Source: Christensenella sp. UBA5399
GTDB taxonomy: Bacteria > Bacillota > Clostridia > Christensenellales > Christensenellaceae
Length of the DNA stretch: 5,828 nucleotides
Reading direction: 5' to 3'
Assembly (NCBI GenBank): GCA_002407725.1
Contig: DHOD01000099.1
Span: 420 to 6,247 of the forward strand
Shown here: positions 5,298 to 5,828 of the stretch, piece after piece
Numbering within the stretch: the first letter of the stretch is position 1
How the letters are laid out: every line of letters starts with the position of its first letter
Made by a program: the position numbers and the translations under genes
The notes under the pieces: model-generated
Told to the model about the DNA's origin: nothing
The model's input: the letters and a program-made list of their open reading frames with translations, nothing else
Databases searched by the model: none

Positions 5298-5828
5298 TTA
5301 TTTCTCTATGGTCCATTCCGGCAAGCGGACAATTTCCCCGCCTCTGAGCGCCGATTCGTGTGATAATATGCCGCTGCATGTGATGTTTGCCGCCCGCACG
5401 GCATTGGGATACGGCTCCCGCCCTTCCATCAGCGCAGACAAGAACTCATTGATCATATGCGGATACGCGCCGCCGTGCCCGGTGCCCAATATCTCATATC
5501 CATGCCTGCTGTGGTCGGTCTCCGGCCGTGCGATGGCAAATTCGTGCACTTCCTTTGGCAGGCCATCCAGGCAATCGGGTATATCGACATGCACGGCATC
5601 CTCGCCGCCCATATGCATCACGTGCTTCTCGCCTGCAATCAGGCTCCATTCAAAGCTTTTTTGGGACGCATAAACGTCAAAGCTCTCCCTGTACTGGCGC
5701 GTCACCTTAAACAGCGACCGCATCACCTCGGCGCAGAGATCGGAATTCAGAAATTTAATGTGCGTTGTTTCAATAGAATATGGCGATCCATAACGCGCGT
5801 GCATCCCCTCGTCGATTGTCCCCGACCC
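5298..5828 (-). CDS. Gfo/Idh/MocA family oxidoreductase, C-terminal part (5' end outside window)
   Basis: This is the last 176 codons of an NAD(P)-dependent sugar oxidoreductase. The frame stays open to the right edge, so the N-terminal Rossmann domain and the EKP-type catalytic motif are not visible. What is seen is the C-terminal alpha/beta substrate domain: a beta-rich stretch (YASQKSFEWSLIAGEKHV), then GHGGAYPHMINEFLSALMEG followed by a REPYPNA turn, and the family-typical end segment with HESALRGGEIVRLPEW. This last pattern (EF..A..EGR.P..NA, then SA..GG) is characteristic of the family. Such enzymes oxidise or reduce a hydroxyl of sugars, inositols or glycosides, sometimes with tightly bound cofactor. 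It is the first visible gene of the minus-strand operon; the operon promoter lies outside the window. Confidence 0.88.
   Translation of the reverse strand, partial: GSGTIDEGMHARYGSPYSIETTHIKFLNSDLCAEVMRSLFKVTRQYRESFDVYASQKSFEWSLIAGEKHVMHMGGEDAVHVDIPDCLDGLPKEVHEFAIARPETDHSRHGYEILGTGHGGAYPHMINEFLSALMEGREPYPNAVRAANITCSGILSHESALRGGEIVRLPEWTIEK

Noticed and set aside
1..5828. CRISPR array, tRNA, insertion sequence or phage elements
   Set aside because: I saw no regularly spaced repeats, no tRNA cloverleaf with CCA-type end, no transposase motifs and no terminal repeats.

Overview
The window looks like chromosome from an anaerobic Firmicute of the class Clostridia, possibly an uncultured gut lineage. 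The reasons are the valS-folC gene order, a neighbouring DUF4364 (winged-helix) gene, strong purine-rich ribosome binding sites and a balanced base composition. This is inferred from gene content; no rRNA or other taxonomic marker is present.

Layout. Positions 1-2027 (+) hold the 3' part of valS (valyl-tRNA synthetase), followed by a folC-like folate ligase gene whose ATG shares one base with the valS stop codon. Positions 2022-2546 (-) hold a DUF4364 gene, convergent with folC and overlapping its 3' end by 6 bp. Positions 2547-2861 contain no protein gene. They hold two divergent promoter candidates and, on the + strand, an RNA gene that I identify as 6S RNA (ssrS) from a long closing stem, a central bubble with a small 3'-side hairpin, an apical stem and conserved sequence blocks. 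Positions 2862-5828 (-) hold a tightly packed operon read right to left: a Gfo/Idh/MocA oxidoreductase (5' end outside the window), a xylose-isomerase-like TIM-barrel protein, a short-chain dehydrogenase and a compact amidohydrolase.

How the genes fit together. The left side is housekeeping: tRNA charging, folate metabolism, and a global RNA regulator of RNA polymerase. The right side reads as a carbohydrate or glycoside catabolic module, with two NAD(P)-dependent redox enzymes, one metal-dependent isomerase/epimerase or lyase, and one metal-dependent hydrolase. The substrate cannot be read from the sequence. Plausible chemistries are oxidation of a sugar to a lactone followed by hydrolysis, or oxidation to a 3-keto sugar followed by elimination or epimerisation.

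Most notable are the 6S RNA gene, which lies outside any protein gene and faces the 3' end of the sugar operon, the uncharacterised four-enzyme sugar module, and a FolC that lacks the usual N-terminal segment before its P-loop. No mobile element, CRISPR array, tRNA or rRNA was found.
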